From Roseovarius sp. 217 (GTDB lineage: Bacteria; Pseudomonadota; Alphaproteobacteria; Rhodobacterales; Rhodobacteraceae), in assembly GCF_000152845.1 (NCBI RefSeq), contig NZ_CH902584.1:792275-856274 (forward strand): a stretch of DNA of 64,000 nucleotides, read 5' to 3'. Below, in pieces: positions 25,103 to 33,811 of the stretch. The notes under the pieces were generated by a model, which saw nothing but the letters and a program-made list of their open reading frames with translations, searched no databases and was not told the DNA's origin. The position numbers and the translations under genes are program-made. The first letter of the stretch is position 1. Each line of letters starts with the position of its first letter.

Positions 25103-26545
25103 TCAGGCGCCGGGGGTCCAGCCCGAGACGGATTTGACCTCGAGGAAATCCTCGATGCCCCATTTGCCGCCCTCGCGCCCGTGGCCCGATTGTTTCATGC
25201 CGCCAAAGGGCGAGCCGGCGCCGCGCGATTGGCCGTTCATTTCCACCATGCCCGAGCGCAGGGCGCGCGCCAGCCGGTTGGCCCGCGCCGGATCACCGGT
25301 CTGCACATAGTTGGTGAGGCCGTAAGGCGTGTCATTGGCGATGCGGATGCCGTCCTCTTCGGTATCAAAGGGGATGATCGACAGGACTGGGCCAAAGATT
25401 TCCTCGCGTGCGATGGTCATCTCATTGGTGACATCGGCAAAGACCGTGGGTTTCACATAGAAGCCCCGGTTGAGCCCGTCCGGACGCCCGGTGCCGCCTG
25501 CAACCAGCCGCGCGCCTTCGTCGATGCCCTGTTGGATGAGGTCCTGAATCTTGTTGAACTGCACCTCATTGACCACCGGGCCGATGTGGCGACCGGCCTC
25601 TTGGGCGGAACCGACGGTGATCGCGTTTGCGGCCTCGGCGGCAATCTCGACCGCAGAGTCGTAAATCTCGCGCTGCACCAGCATCCGGGTGGGCGCGTTG
25701 CAGGATTGGCCGGTGTTGTTCATGCAGCGGATCACGCCGCGCTTGACTGCCTTGTCATCGGCATCGGCAAAGATCAGGTTGGCCCCCTTGCCGCCCAATT
25801 CAAGGCTCACACGTTTGAGCGTGTCGGCGGCGGATTTGGAGATGATGCGCCCGGCGCGCGACGAGCCGGTAAAGCTGATCATGTCGACATCGGGATGCGC
25901 GGTCAGTTGGCTGCCCACGCCCACGCCATCGCCGTTGACGAGGTTGAACACGCCCTTGGGCAGGCCGGCCGCATCGACGATCTCGGCAAAGATCACGGCA
26001 TTGAGCGGTGATTCCTCAGACGGTTTCAAGATCATGGTGCAACCGGCCACGAGACCCGCGATCACCTTGAGCGTGACCTGATTCATCGGCCAGTTCCACG
26101 GGGTGATCATGCCGACAACGCCCACCGCCTCGTGAATGATGCGGTCATTCGGCGCGTGATCGCCAAGCGGTTCGTCAAAGGCGAAATCGCGGGCGGCGGT
26201 GATGAAATTGGCGATGTGCCAGCTTCCGGCGCCGACCTGCTGTTCGCGGGCCATGTCGATGGGCGCGCCCATTTCGAGGCTGATGGCCTGTGCCATATCC
26301 TCGGCGCGAGCCTTGTAGGCCTCGAGAATTTTCTCCGCATAGGCAATGCGGTCTGCGGGTGGTCTGGCCATCCACGCCGGAAAGGCCGCCTTGGCGGCGG
26401 CGACGGCGGCGTCGGTGTCGGCCTGACCGCCCAAAGAGATCACCGCGCAGGGCTCTTCGGTCGAGGGATTGATGACCTTGTGATCTTTTGCCGCGAGGGG
26501 ATTGACCCAAGCGCCATTGATGTAGAACTGACGTTTCTCGATCAT
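25103..26545 (-). CDS. NAD(P)-dependent aldehyde dehydrogenase
   Basis: A 480-residue ALDH-superfamily enzyme oxidising an aldehyde to the acid. It has PWNWPMNQ, the nucleotide loop FTGSSRAGR, the general-base glutamate in LELGGKGANLIF, the catalytic cysteine in NTGQSCNAPTR and the EEIFGPVLS block. The Ala/Asn pattern around the catalytic cysteine and its length place it with broad-substrate or 3-hydroxypropanal/succinate-semialdehyde-like members; the real substrate is not deducible. It is divergent from the peroxiredoxin, with about 130 bases between. Confidence 0.93.
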   Translation of the reverse strand: MIEKRQFYINGAWVNPLAAKDHKVINPSTEEPCAVISLGGQADTDAAVAAAKAAFPAWMARPPADRIAYAEKILEAYKARAEDMAQAISLEMGAPIDMAREQQVGAGSWHIANFITAARDFAFDEPLGDHAPNDRIIHEAVGVVGMITPWNWPMNQVTLKVIAGLVAGCTMILKPSEESPLNAVIFAEIVDAAGLPKGVFNLVNGDGVGVGSQLTAHPDVDMISFTGSSRAGRIISKSAADTLKRVSLELGGKGANLIFADADDKAVKRGVIRCMNNTGQSCNAPTRMLVQREIYDSAVEIAAEAANAITVGSAQEAGRHIGPVVNEVQFNKIQDLIQQGIDEGARLVAGGTGRPDGLNRGFYVKPTVFADVTNEMTIAREEIFGPVLSIIPFDTEEDGIRIANDTPYGLTNYVQTGDPARANRLARALRSGMVEMNGQSRGAGSPFGGMKQSGHGREGGKWGIEDFLEVKSVSGWTPGA

Positions 26546-26677
26546 GGTATTGACCTCCAGTGATTTGGCGGCACTCTGTCAGGGGTGATGCCGACCTGCA
26601 AGGTTGGAAACTAGCGGAGGCCGTAATTTGATCAAATTGCCGCCGACGACTGAAACAACACGAGAAAGGATGCTGCT

Positions 26678-27331
26678 ATGGGCCTTCGTATCAATGATGT
26701 GATCCCGGATTTGACCGTAGAGACCGATTTGGGCACGATATCACTGCATGACTGGATTGGCGACAGTTGGGCGATTCTGTTTTCTCACCCCAAGGATTTC
26801 ACCCCTGTCTGCACCACCGAATTCGGCGCTGTGGCGCGCTTGGCCGAAGAATGGGAGAAACGCGGCTGCAAGGTGATCGGCGTCTCGGTGGACGGGGTCG
26901 AGGACCATCGCAAGTGGAAGGGCGACATCGAGAAGGTGGGCGGCAGTGCCGCGCGGTTCCCGATCATCGCCGATGCGGGGCTGGAGGTGTCCAAGGCCTT
27001 CGACATGCTGCCCGCCGAGGCCTATCTGCCCGATGGGCGCACGCCCAATGACAGTGCCACGGTGCGCTCGGTCTTTATCATCGGGCCGGACAAGCAGTTG
27101 AAGCTGAGCATGACCTATCCGATGACCGTGGGGCGCAATTTCGCGGAAGTGCTGCGCGCGCTCGATGCGCTCCAGACCACGTCGCGCAATGGCGTGGCGA
27201 CACCGGCGGATTGGACCGTGGGGCAGGATGTGATCATCCCGGCCAGCCTGAGCGATGCCGATGCGGAGGCCAAGTTCGGCAGCTTTGAGAAGGTCTTGCC
27301 GTATCTGAGAAAGACCAGTTTGAAGGGGTAG
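26678..27331 (+). CDS. 1-Cys peroxiredoxin (Prx6 type)
   Basis: A 217-residue thiol peroxidase. The peroxidatic cysteine lies in HPKDFTPVCTTEFGAVARL, with the Thr/Arg partners of the Prx active site. The C-terminal Prx6 domain (SVFIIGPDKQLKLSMTYPMTVGRNFAEVLR) is present and no resolving cysteine is seen, so reduction would need an external thiol. Start ATG 26678 has GAAAGGATGCTGCT ahead. Divergent from the aldehyde dehydrogenase gene. Confidence 0.93.
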   Translation: MGLRINDVIPDLTVETDLGTISLHDWIGDSWAILFSHPKDFTPVCTTEFGAVARLAEEWEKRGCKVIGVSVDGVEDHRKWKGDIEKVGGSAARFPIIADAGLEVSKAFDMLPAEAYLPDGRTPNDSATVRSVFIIGPDKQLKLSMTYPMTVGRNFAEVLRALDALQTTSRNGVATPADWTVGQDVIIPASLSDADAEAKFGSFEKVLPYLRKTSLKG

Positions 27332-27365
27332 TTTGGGTCTGAGGGAGGCTTTGGCACCGCGTGGG

Positions 27366-27584
27366 TAGCCGCGCGGTTGCTGGGCCGGGGACTAGCGAAG
27401 CAACGGCAGTGGATGCCACTTTATGCCAGCAAAATCCGTGTAACCCCTCAGCGATGCGCTCGCTCTCCAAATCGCTAGGCCGTCACGCCAAAGGCGTGCC
27501 GATTTAAAGCGGCGCACCTTCGGTGCGACGGGCGGCCCAGCGATCGCGCGGCGGCGCGTGCCGCGCCTTGTTCCGCGCGGGGGT
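27366..27584 (-). repeat. dispersed structured intergenic repeat, copy 2 (inverted)
   Basis: Reverse complement aligns with 8028-8242. It contains the stems GCGCACC-TTC-GGTGCG and CACGCC-AAA-GGCGTG and fills most of the spacer between the peroxiredoxin and the Hen1-like gene. Short frames across it are not convincing coding sequences. Confidence 0.7.
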
Positions 27585-27614
27585 GATTGGGGCTGACGTT
27601 TGCTCTTATCGACC

Positions 27615-28217
27615 TCACCCCAGCCGCGCAAACACCGCCATCTGGCTTGCCCCGCCCAAGGCGGGGTGGGTCTCGCCGATGTCATGGCGGGTGACTGTGT
27701 AGCCGTGGCGTGCCGCCACGCCTTCGGCCCAACCTGCGAACCGCGCGCGGTCCCATTCGAAATGATGCCCCGGATGGCGAAAGCGGTGCGCGGGCACGCC
27801 CAGCACCGGGTTGAACTCCGCATTGGGCGTGGTCACGATCACATGGCCGGGGCGCATATCGGCAAAGAGCGCGTGTTCCAGCCGGTTGAGATCGCCAAGC
27901 GGCAGGTGTTCGATGGTTTCAACGAGGCAGGCGCAGTCATAGCCACGCAGATTGGGATGCGCGGCGGTCATCGAGGCCTGCGCCAGTTGCACCTTGGCGC
28001 GGGCCTCGGGGGGCAGGTCCGCCAGCCGCGCCTGTGCCGCGCGCAGCGAGGCCAGATCAATGTCGATCCCGGTCAGGCGGGAGAGGTCCGGCAAGCGCGC
28101 CAGACGCAGGATGAGATCGCCTGCGCCGCAGCCCAGATCAAGGAGCGTGCGCGCGCCCGTGTCACGCACGGCGGCGCAGACGGCCCGGAGGCGTGCGTCA
28201 TGCAGGGCGGTGGTCAT
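27615..28217 (-). CDS. Hen1-like RNA 3'-terminal 2'-O-methyltransferase domain protein
   Basis: A 200-residue SAM methyltransferase. After the SAM motif TLLDLGCGAGDLILRLA it has VETIEHLPLGDLNRLE, TTPNAEFNPVLG, RHPGHHFEWDRARFAGWA and HGYTV, the Hen1/HENMT1 core with its E..EH...H metal site. Those enzymes methylate the 2'-OH at RNA 3' ends. Bacterial Hen1 usually has an N-terminal domain of similar size and a Pnkp partner; neither is here. Start ATG 28217 (MTTALHDARLR) is chosen over an open extension to 28451. Confidence 0.85.
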   Translation of the reverse strand: MTTALHDARLRAVCAAVRDTGARTLLDLGCGAGDLILRLARLPDLSRLTGIDIDLASLRAAQARLADLPPEARAKVQLAQASMTAAHPNLRGYDCACLVETIEHLPLGDLNRLEHALFADMRPGHVIVTTPNAEFNPVLGVPAHRFRHPGHHFEWDRARFAGWAEGVAARHGYTVTRHDIGETHPALGGASQMAVFARLG

Positions 28218-28359
28218 TGGGGGCCTCTCGGCTTGGCGACGTTGCGGAGCGATGTGCCATGCATCCCGCGCAAAGACCAGAGCCGCGCAGGTCTGCAAGC
28301 ACCATGGACAGGCTGACGTGATTTGCCTAAGCCTTGGCATCAGAGAAAACGAGGATGCC

Positions 28360-29394
28360 ATGGCGCGGCGAAAACCCTTTGAGATCGGTGGAGTGTCCGT
28401 TGAGTCGGGCACACGGGCGCGGGTCGATATCCCTGTGAGCACGCTCTCCAATCATACGCCGGTCAATCTCTCGGTTGAGGTGATCCATGGGCGGCGCGGC
28501 GGGCCGGTGCTGTTTGTGTCGGCGGCGATTCACGGCGATGAGGTGATCGGGGTCGAGATCATGCGCCGCCTGCTCAAGGCAGCACCGCTCAGCTCGATGG
28601 CGGGCACGCTCTTGGCTGTGCCCATCGTCAACACCTTTGGGTTTCTCAATCACAAGCGTTATTTGCCCGACCGGCGCGATCTCAACCGGGTGTTTCCGGG
28701 GGTCAGCGAAGGCTCGATGGCGTCGCAACTGGCGCATATTTTCATGGATCAGGTGGTGCGGCGGGCCGATGTGGGGATCGACCTGCATTCGGCGGCGATT
28801 CACCGCACCAACCTGCCGCAAATCCGGCTGACGCCGGGCAATGCGCGGCTGGAGGAGTTGGGTCGTGCCTTTGGTGCGCCGGTGATGATGGAGTCGAAGC
28901 TGCGCGAGGGCTCGCTTCGGATGGCTGCCGAGCAGGCGGGTGTTGACGTGCTGCTCTATGAGGGGGGCGAGGGGCTCCGGTTTGACGAATTCGCGGCGCG
29001 GGCGGGGGTGAGCGGTATCCTGCGGGTGATGCAGCATCTGGGCATGATTGGCGCCAAGGGCGTGCCGCGTGCGCGCGGTGTGCCGATCCGCGCCGCGCGA
29101 TCGCGCTGGTATCGCGCGCCGCGTGGCGGGCTGTTCCGGGGCTATCTGGCGGTGGGGGAGGCGGTGCAGCCGGGCACGGTGCTGGGGGCGGTGGCCAATG
29201 CCTTTGGCGATGTCGAGACCGAGGTGGTGGCCGATGTGACCGGCATCATCATCGGGCGCACCAACCTGCCGGTGGTCTATGAGGGCGATGCGCTCTGCCA
29301 TGTGGCGGAGACGCCGCGCGCCGAGGCCGCGGCTGAGGGGATCAGCGCCCATCTTGAGGCGGCGGCGCTGTTTGACGAGGATGAGATCATCTGA
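28360..29394 (+). CDS. succinylglutamate desuccinylase/aspartoacylase-family hydrolase
   Basis: A 344-residue M14-type zinc amidohydrolase. Metal ligands are visible in AAIHGDEVIG (His, Glu) and VGIDLHSAAIH (His); DLNRVFPG supplies the substrate carboxylate arginine. A beta-rich C-terminal domain (GLFRGYLAVGEAVQPGTVLG, VVADVTGIIIGRTNLPVVYEGD) is typical of the AstE/AspA group. Members deacylate N-acyl amino acids, including ectoine-pathway derivatives; the substrate here is unknown. ATG 28360 follows ACGAGGATGCC. Confidence 0.88.
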   Translation: MARRKPFEIGGVSVESGTRARVDIPVSTLSNHTPVNLSVEVIHGRRGGPVLFVSAAIHGDEVIGVEIMRRLLKAAPLSSMAGTLLAVPIVNTFGFLNHKRYLPDRRDLNRVFPGVSEGSMASQLAHIFMDQVVRRADVGIDLHSAAIHRTNLPQIRLTPGNARLEELGRAFGAPVMMESKLREGSLRMAAEQAGVDVLLYEGGEGLRFDEFAARAGVSGILRVMQHLGMIGAKGVPRARGVPIRAARSRWYRAPRGGLFRGYLAVGEAVQPGTVLGAVANAFGDVETEVVADVTGIIIGRTNLPVVYEGDALCHVAETPRAEAAAEGISAHLEAAALFDEDEII

Positions 29395-29473
29395 GGGGCA
29401 CCGCCGCTCTGCGGGGCGGCGGCGCGACTTGAGTATTTGCGCCAAGAAAAAGCACACATGCGGGTTTGGCCTC

Positions 29474-30289
29474 TCAGCCTTGGGGCCAATCGTTGATGAT
29501 CTGCATGGCCTCATCCGCCGTTTCGACGAATTGGAAGAGCTCGAGATCCTCGGCGCTGATCGTGCCGGCCTCGGAGAGCGCCGCCCAATTGATGATGGTT
29601 TGCCAGAAGGCGGCACCGAAGAGCAGGAAGGGCACGCGCTTCATCCGGTCGGTCTGAATGAGGGTCAGCGCCTCGAACATCTCATCGAGCGTGCCGAACC
29701 CGCCGGGAAAGACGCAGATGGCGCGGGCACGCATCAGGAAATGCATCTTGCGGATGGCGAAATAGTGAAAGTTGAAACAAAGGCCGGGGGTGACATATTC
29801 ATTCGGGGCCTGTTCATGCGGCAGCACGATATTGAGGCCGATCGAGGCGCCGCCCGCATCCGCCGCGCCGCGATTGCCCGCCTCCATCACACCCGGTCCG
29901 CCGCCGGTGGCAATGACATAGTCGCGCCCGTCGGTGGCCATGGATTTTTCCGTCATCAGCCGCGCGAATTTGCGGGCCTCGTCGTAATAGGACGAGAGAT
30001 CAGCGAGCGTCTTGGTGCGCGCCGTGTGCTTTTGCGACGGTTCGGGAATGCGCGCGCCACCAAAGAGCACGACTGTGCTCTGGATGCCGTGCTCGTTCAG
30101 GGCCATTTCGGGCTTTAGGAGTTCGAGTTGCAGCCGCACGGGGCGCAATTCGTCGCGGCACATGAAATCGGGATCGGCAAAGGCCAGACGATAGGCCGGG
30201 GCGCGGGTCTGGGGCGTATCGGGCACCTGTTCGGCGGTGGACCGGTCGGAACCGGCATCGCGGAACTGGCTGAGGCGGTCGTCTTTCAT
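29474..30289 (-). CDS. LOG-family Rossmann-fold protein (TIGR00730 type)
   Basis: A 271-residue protein with the LOG signature PGGFGTLDEMFE and the nucleotide-loop motif GGGPGVMEAGNRGA. LOG enzymes cleave cytokinin riboside monophosphates or other nucleotide 5'-monophosphates to base plus ribose phosphate. The extended N-terminus (about 70 residues, FADPDFMCRDELRPVRLQLE) is typical of the longer bacterial subgroup, likely nucleotide-monophosphate nucleosidases. Single gene, divergent from the PLP dehydratase. Confidence 0.88.
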   Translation of the reverse strand: MKDDRLSQFRDAGSDRSTAEQVPDTPQTRAPAYRLAFADPDFMCRDELRPVRLQLELLKPEMALNEHGIQSTVVLFGGARIPEPSQKHTARTKTLADLSSYYDEARKFARLMTEKSMATDGRDYVIATGGGPGVMEAGNRGAADAGGASIGLNIVLPHEQAPNEYVTPGLCFNFHYFAIRKMHFLMRARAICVFPGGFGTLDEMFEALTLIQTDRMKRVPFLLFGAAFWQTIINWAALSEAGTISAEDLELFQFVETADEAMQIINDWPQG

Positions 30290-30369
30290 TGCGGGCGATC
30301 CTTGCTTGGGTCTTGGATTTCAGGAGTATAGGGTTTGGCCGATCAAGAAAAGCCAAAGAGGTGTGAGCG

Positions 30370-31278
30370 ATGGGATGGCAGAGGTGGATTTCCGAGGCGG
30401 GGGGGCGCATTGCCGCGCATGTGCGGCGCACGCCGGTGATGCAGGTCGAGCTGGGGGGATTCTCTATCGCGCTCAAACTGGAGCAGATGCAGCACACCGG
30501 CAGTTTCAAGGCGCGCGGCGCGTTCAACACGCTGTTGCAGGCGGCGGTGCCGGAGGCGGGGATCGTTGCCGCCTCGGGGGGCAATCATGGCGCGGCGGTG
30601 GCCTATGCGGCCGCGCGGCTTGGCCACCGCGCGCGGATTTACGTGCCCGAGATTGCAGGCCCCGCCAAAATCGCGCTCATCCGCGCGCAAGGGGCCGATT
30701 TGCAGGTGGTGCCGGGGGCCTATGCCGAGGCTGCGGCGCGCGCCGCCGAATGGCAGGCGGCGACGGGGGCGATGGTGGTGCATCCCTATGATGCCGAGAC
30801 GACCGTGGCGGGGCAGGGCACGGTGATGGCGGAATGGGAGGATCAGGGATTGGAGGCCGATACGGTGCTGATTGCCGTGGGCGGCGGCGGGCTGATTGCC
30901 GGAGCGTTGGGTTGGCTGGGCGCGCGGCGGCAGGTGGTGGCGGTCGAGCCCGAGACCTCTTGCGCGCTCAATGCGGCATTGGCGGCGGGTCAGCCCGTCG
31001 ATGTCGAGGTGTCGGGGGTGGCTGCCAATGCGCTGGGCGCGCGGCGGATCGGGGATATCTGCTTTGATTTGGCGCAGGGGGTGCAGAGCGTGGTGGTCTC
31101 TGATGCCGCCATTCTCGCGGCGCAGGCGCTCTTGTGGCGGGAATTGCGGCAATTGGTGGAACCGGCGGGGGCGACGGCGCTGGCGGCGCTCTTGTCGGGG
31201 GCTTATCGGCCTGCGCCGGGGGAGCGGGTGGCGGTTCTGATCTGTGGTGGCAATATCGCGCCTGATCCGCTGGCATAA
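30370..31278 (+). CDS. PLP-dependent threonine/serine dehydratase-family enzyme
   Basis: A 302-residue fold-type II PLP enzyme. The Schiff-base lysine is in GSFKARGAFN, the phosphate-binding SGGNHGAAVA loop follows, and VGGGGLIAG is the second glycine loop. No C-terminal ACT domain, so it resembles catabolic threonine/serine dehydratases (or EutB-like enzymes from hydroxyectoine use) rather than biosynthetic IlvA. Substrate cannot be fixed from sequence. Confidence 0.88.
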   Translation: MGWQRWISEAGGRIAAHVRRTPVMQVELGGFSIALKLEQMQHTGSFKARGAFNTLLQAAVPEAGIVAASGGNHGAAVAYAAARLGHRARIYVPEIAGPAKIALIRAQGADLQVVPGAYAEAAARAAEWQAATGAMVVHPYDAETTVAGQGTVMAEWEDQGLEADTVLIAVGGGGLIAGALGWLGARRQVVAVEPETSCALNAALAAGQPVDVEVSGVAANALGARRIGDICFDLAQGVQSVVVSDAAILAAQALLWRELRQLVEPAGATALAALLSGAYRPAPGERVAVLICGGNIAPDPLA

Positions 31279-31339
31279 AGCAATTTCAGAAAAAGTTGAT
31301 AGACTTTTTCGGTTCGAAATTGCGCCCAATCAGCGATTT

Positions 31340-31378
31340 AAAGTGTTTCGGTGTTTCAGGGAAAAACCGAAACACTTT
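31340..31378. repeat. 13-bp perfect inverted repeat downstream of the PLP dehydratase
   Basis: AAAGTGTTTCGGT at 31340-31352 pairs with ACCGAAACACTTT at 31366-31378, with a 13-base loop. A second, weaker repeat precedes it (AAAAAGT...ACTTTTT, around 31290-31305). It lies in the 228-base convergent gap before the creatinase gene and could act as a bidirectional terminator or be a palindromic element. No other feature was seen in that gap. Confidence 0.5.
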
Positions 31379-31506
31379 GGGGCACGAGCACCACGCGCGC
31401 CGGACAGGAGCGCCATGGCGGGCCGGTCAGCAAGTGCCACGGCGGCCAGCGTCATCAGGACGCTGGCCGCTGCAATCACGATTTCGCAGATGCCGCGCAA
31501 GGGCGT

Positions 31507-32733
31507 TTAGCCTTTGCCGACGATGTTATGTTCGGGGCCGAACGGAAAGCCGGTGATATTCTCGGCCCCATCTTCACCGATGACCAGAATGTCATGCTCG
31601 CGGTAGCCACCGGCACCGGGCTGGCCCTCGGGGATCATCACCATCGGTTCCATCGACACGACCATGCCGGGTTTCAGCACGGTGTCGATATCCTCGCGCA
31701 GTTCCACCCCTGCCTCGCGGCCATAGTAGTGGCTGAGCACGCCAAAGCTGTGGCCGTAGCCAAAGGAGCGGTATTTCAGCAGATCCCAGTCGCGATACAT
31801 CTCATTGAGTTCGATCGCGATATCCATGCAGCGCGCGCCGGGCTTCATCAGTTCCAGCCCGCGGCGATGCACGGCGACGTTTTTCTCCCAGATGTCGAGG
31901 CTGGCGTCATCGACGTGATCGCAAAAAAGCGTGCGTTCGAGCGCGGTGTAATAGCCAAAGATCATCGGAAAGGTGTTGAGGCTGAGGATGTCGCCCGATT
32001 GCACCACGCGGTTGGTCACGGGGTTATGCGCGCCGTCGGTGTTGATGCCCGACTGGAACCATGTCCAGGTATCCATCAGTTCGACAAAGGGGAAGGATTT
32101 GGCGATCTCGCGGATCATCGCGTTGGTGCCCGCGATGGCCACCTCATGCTCGGGCACGCCTGCCTTGACGGCACCGGCCACGGCATAGCCGCCGACGTCG
32201 CAGATGCGCGCGCCTTCGGTGATGAGCTTGATTTCCTCGGCGGATTTGATGGTGCGCATCCACATCGAGGGCTGGCTCACGTCCACCAGTTCGACGCCCG
32301 GTAGCGCATCCTGCAAGAGTTGGCGGTAGTCGAGCGAGACATGGTCAAACTCGATGCCCACACGGCGGGCGCCCTTGGTCAGGCCCTGCACCGCGCGATA
32401 GAAATTGTCGCGCCGCCAGTCGGTATAGGTGACGTTGCTGCCAAAGGTCCGGCGCCACGGCTGACCGCCGTCGATGCCTGCGGAAATCGTCGTGGCGTTC
32501 TTTTGGTCAATGACCATGCCATATTTGCGACCGAAATAGCAGTAGAGCCAGCCCGAGTAATAGTTAATGCAGTGATAGGACGTGAAGAGCGCCGCATCGA
32601 CATTGTTGTCGGCCATCCAGACGCGCAATTCGTTCTGGCGGCGGGCCATTTCATTGTCGGAAAAGGGCGAAAATTCCTTTTCTCCGTTGTGCCATTCGGT
32701 CACGTGCAGCATGTCGTCAAGCATTTGGGTCAC
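31507..32733 (-). CDS. creatinase (creatine amidinohydrolase)
   Basis: A 408-residue pita-bread M24-fold enzyme hydrolysing creatine to sarcosine and urea. It resembles Pseudomonas creatinase along the whole length: TSYHCINYYSGWLYCYFGR, AGIDGGQPWRRT, DTWTWFQSGINTDGAHNPVT (catalytic His about 236), SLNTFPMIFGYYTALERTL, the FGYGHSFGVLSHYYGREAG block and EPMVMIPEG. Aminopeptidase metal ligands are replaced, as in true creatinases. It lies downstream of the LysR gene and pairs with the creatininase across that regulator. Confidence 0.95.
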   Translation of the reverse strand: MTQMLDDMLHVTEWHNGEKEFSPFSDNEMARRQNELRVWMADNNVDAALFTSYHCINYYSGWLYCYFGRKYGMVIDQKNATTISAGIDGGQPWRRTFGSNVTYTDWRRDNFYRAVQGLTKGARRVGIEFDHVSLDYRQLLQDALPGVELVDVSQPSMWMRTIKSAEEIKLITEGARICDVGGYAVAGAVKAGVPEHEVAIAGTNAMIREIAKSFPFVELMDTWTWFQSGINTDGAHNPVTNRVVQSGDILSLNTFPMIFGYYTALERTLFCDHVDDASLDIWEKNVAVHRRGLELMKPGARCMDIAIELNEMYRDWDLLKYRSFGYGHSFGVLSHYYGREAGVELREDIDTVLKPGMVVSMEPMVMIPEGQPGAGGYREHDILVIGEDGAENITGFPFGPEHNIVGKG

Positions 32734-32826
32734 TCCTCACTGGCTTGGATATCTCTCCGCTACCAGCAAAGATGCTCTACACAAAATTAATAGGTTTGAT
32801 CTGAGAATAAGAAAACGAAATGCCGA

Positions 32827-33717
32827 CTAGCTGCGCGCATGCGTTGGTTTGCGGAACGCGCTGACCCCTTCGGTGATCTGTTCGATCAGTTTCAGCGCCG
32901 CGTCAGAGGCTTTGATATGTTTGTAAAAGAGCCCGACGTGCAGATTGGCGAGGGGTGGAAATCCCTCTTTGGGCGAGAGGACGCGCATGCCGGGCAGCAA
33001 CGTCTTTTTGGTGAGGGCCGTCACGCCCATCCCATCCAGAACGGCATTTTGCACCGCCGTGATGCCGGGGCTCTCGAAGCAGATGCGCCACTCGCGCCCC
33101 TCGGTGTTCAGGGCGTCAATCATCCGCTTGCGGTAAAAGCAGCCCTTGGGGTGGGCGATGATTTGGACCGGCTTGTCGAGCGAGAATTGATAGTCACGCC
33201 CGCAGACCCAAAAGGGGCGTTCGGACCAGTAGAGCGAGACATAGGGCGCGGGCATCGTATCGGTGATGGCGATGGCAAGGTCCAAGTCATCGACATGCAA
33301 TTGGCTCAGGATATTGCGGCTCCAGTCGCAGCGGATGTCAAAAGTAACGTCAGGATTGGTGCGGGCGAAATCGGCGATGATGCGCTGAAAATATCCAATC
33401 GCGTAATCGGTGGGCAAACCCACCCGCAGCGTGCCCATGAATTGAGCCTCGTGCAGGTTGGCAACGGCGCGATCATTCAGGCGCAGCATCTCGCGGGCAT
33501 AGCCGATGAGGGCGTGACCCTGCGGTGTCAGATCCAGAACCTTGCCCTTGTGATGCAGGAGCTTGGCGCCGACCAGATCCTCCAACCGCTTGATCTGGAG
33601 GGAAATTGCAGGTTGCGTGCGACCCAGAACGTGACCGGTTTCAGTGTAGTTGCCAAGGTCCACCACGGTGACAAAGGTGCGGATCAGGTCGGTTTGCAGG
33701 TTTACGAAATGGCGCAT
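32827..33717 (-). CDS. LysR-family regulator of the creatinine island
   Basis: A 296-residue regulator. The winged helix is at residues 5-65 (LIRTFVTVVDLGNYTETGHVLGRTQPAISLQIKRLE), followed by the effector-binding domain. It is divergent from creatininase with 94 bases between starts, and the region immediately upstream of its start holds TAAG-AATC-CTTA (33721-33732), a possible LysR-type site. Likely controls creatininase and, on its own strand, creatinase. Effector unknown; creatinine or creatine would be natural. Confidence 0.88.
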   Translation of the reverse strand: MRHFVNLQTDLIRTFVTVVDLGNYTETGHVLGRTQPAISLQIKRLEDLVGAKLLHHKGKVLDLTPQGHALIGYAREMLRLNDRAVANLHEAQFMGTLRVGLPTDYAIGYFQRIIADFARTNPDVTFDIRCDWSRNILSQLHVDDLDLAIAITDTMPAPYVSLYWSERPFWVCGRDYQFSLDKPVQIIAHPKGCFYRKRMIDALNTEGREWRICFESPGITAVQNAVLDGMGVTALTKKTLLPGMRVLSPKEGFPPLANLHVGLFYKHIKASDAALKLIEQITEGVSAFRKPTHARS

Positions 33718-33720
33718 GAT

Positions 33721-33732
33721 TAAGAATCCTTA
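33721..33732. promoter_or_regulatory. short palindrome in the LysR/creatininase divergent region
   Basis: TAAG-AATC-CTTA, directly upstream of the LysR start and about 80 bases before creatininase. Compatible with a LysR autoregulatory site, but short and AT-rich, so chance is possible. Confidence 0.3.
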
Positions 33733-33811
33733 TTCACTCATTGCTACTATGAATTTTGCGCATGAGGCAAGCTGTTCTAGGATCAGCCAATCCGAAAAGA
33801 AAGGCAACGAA

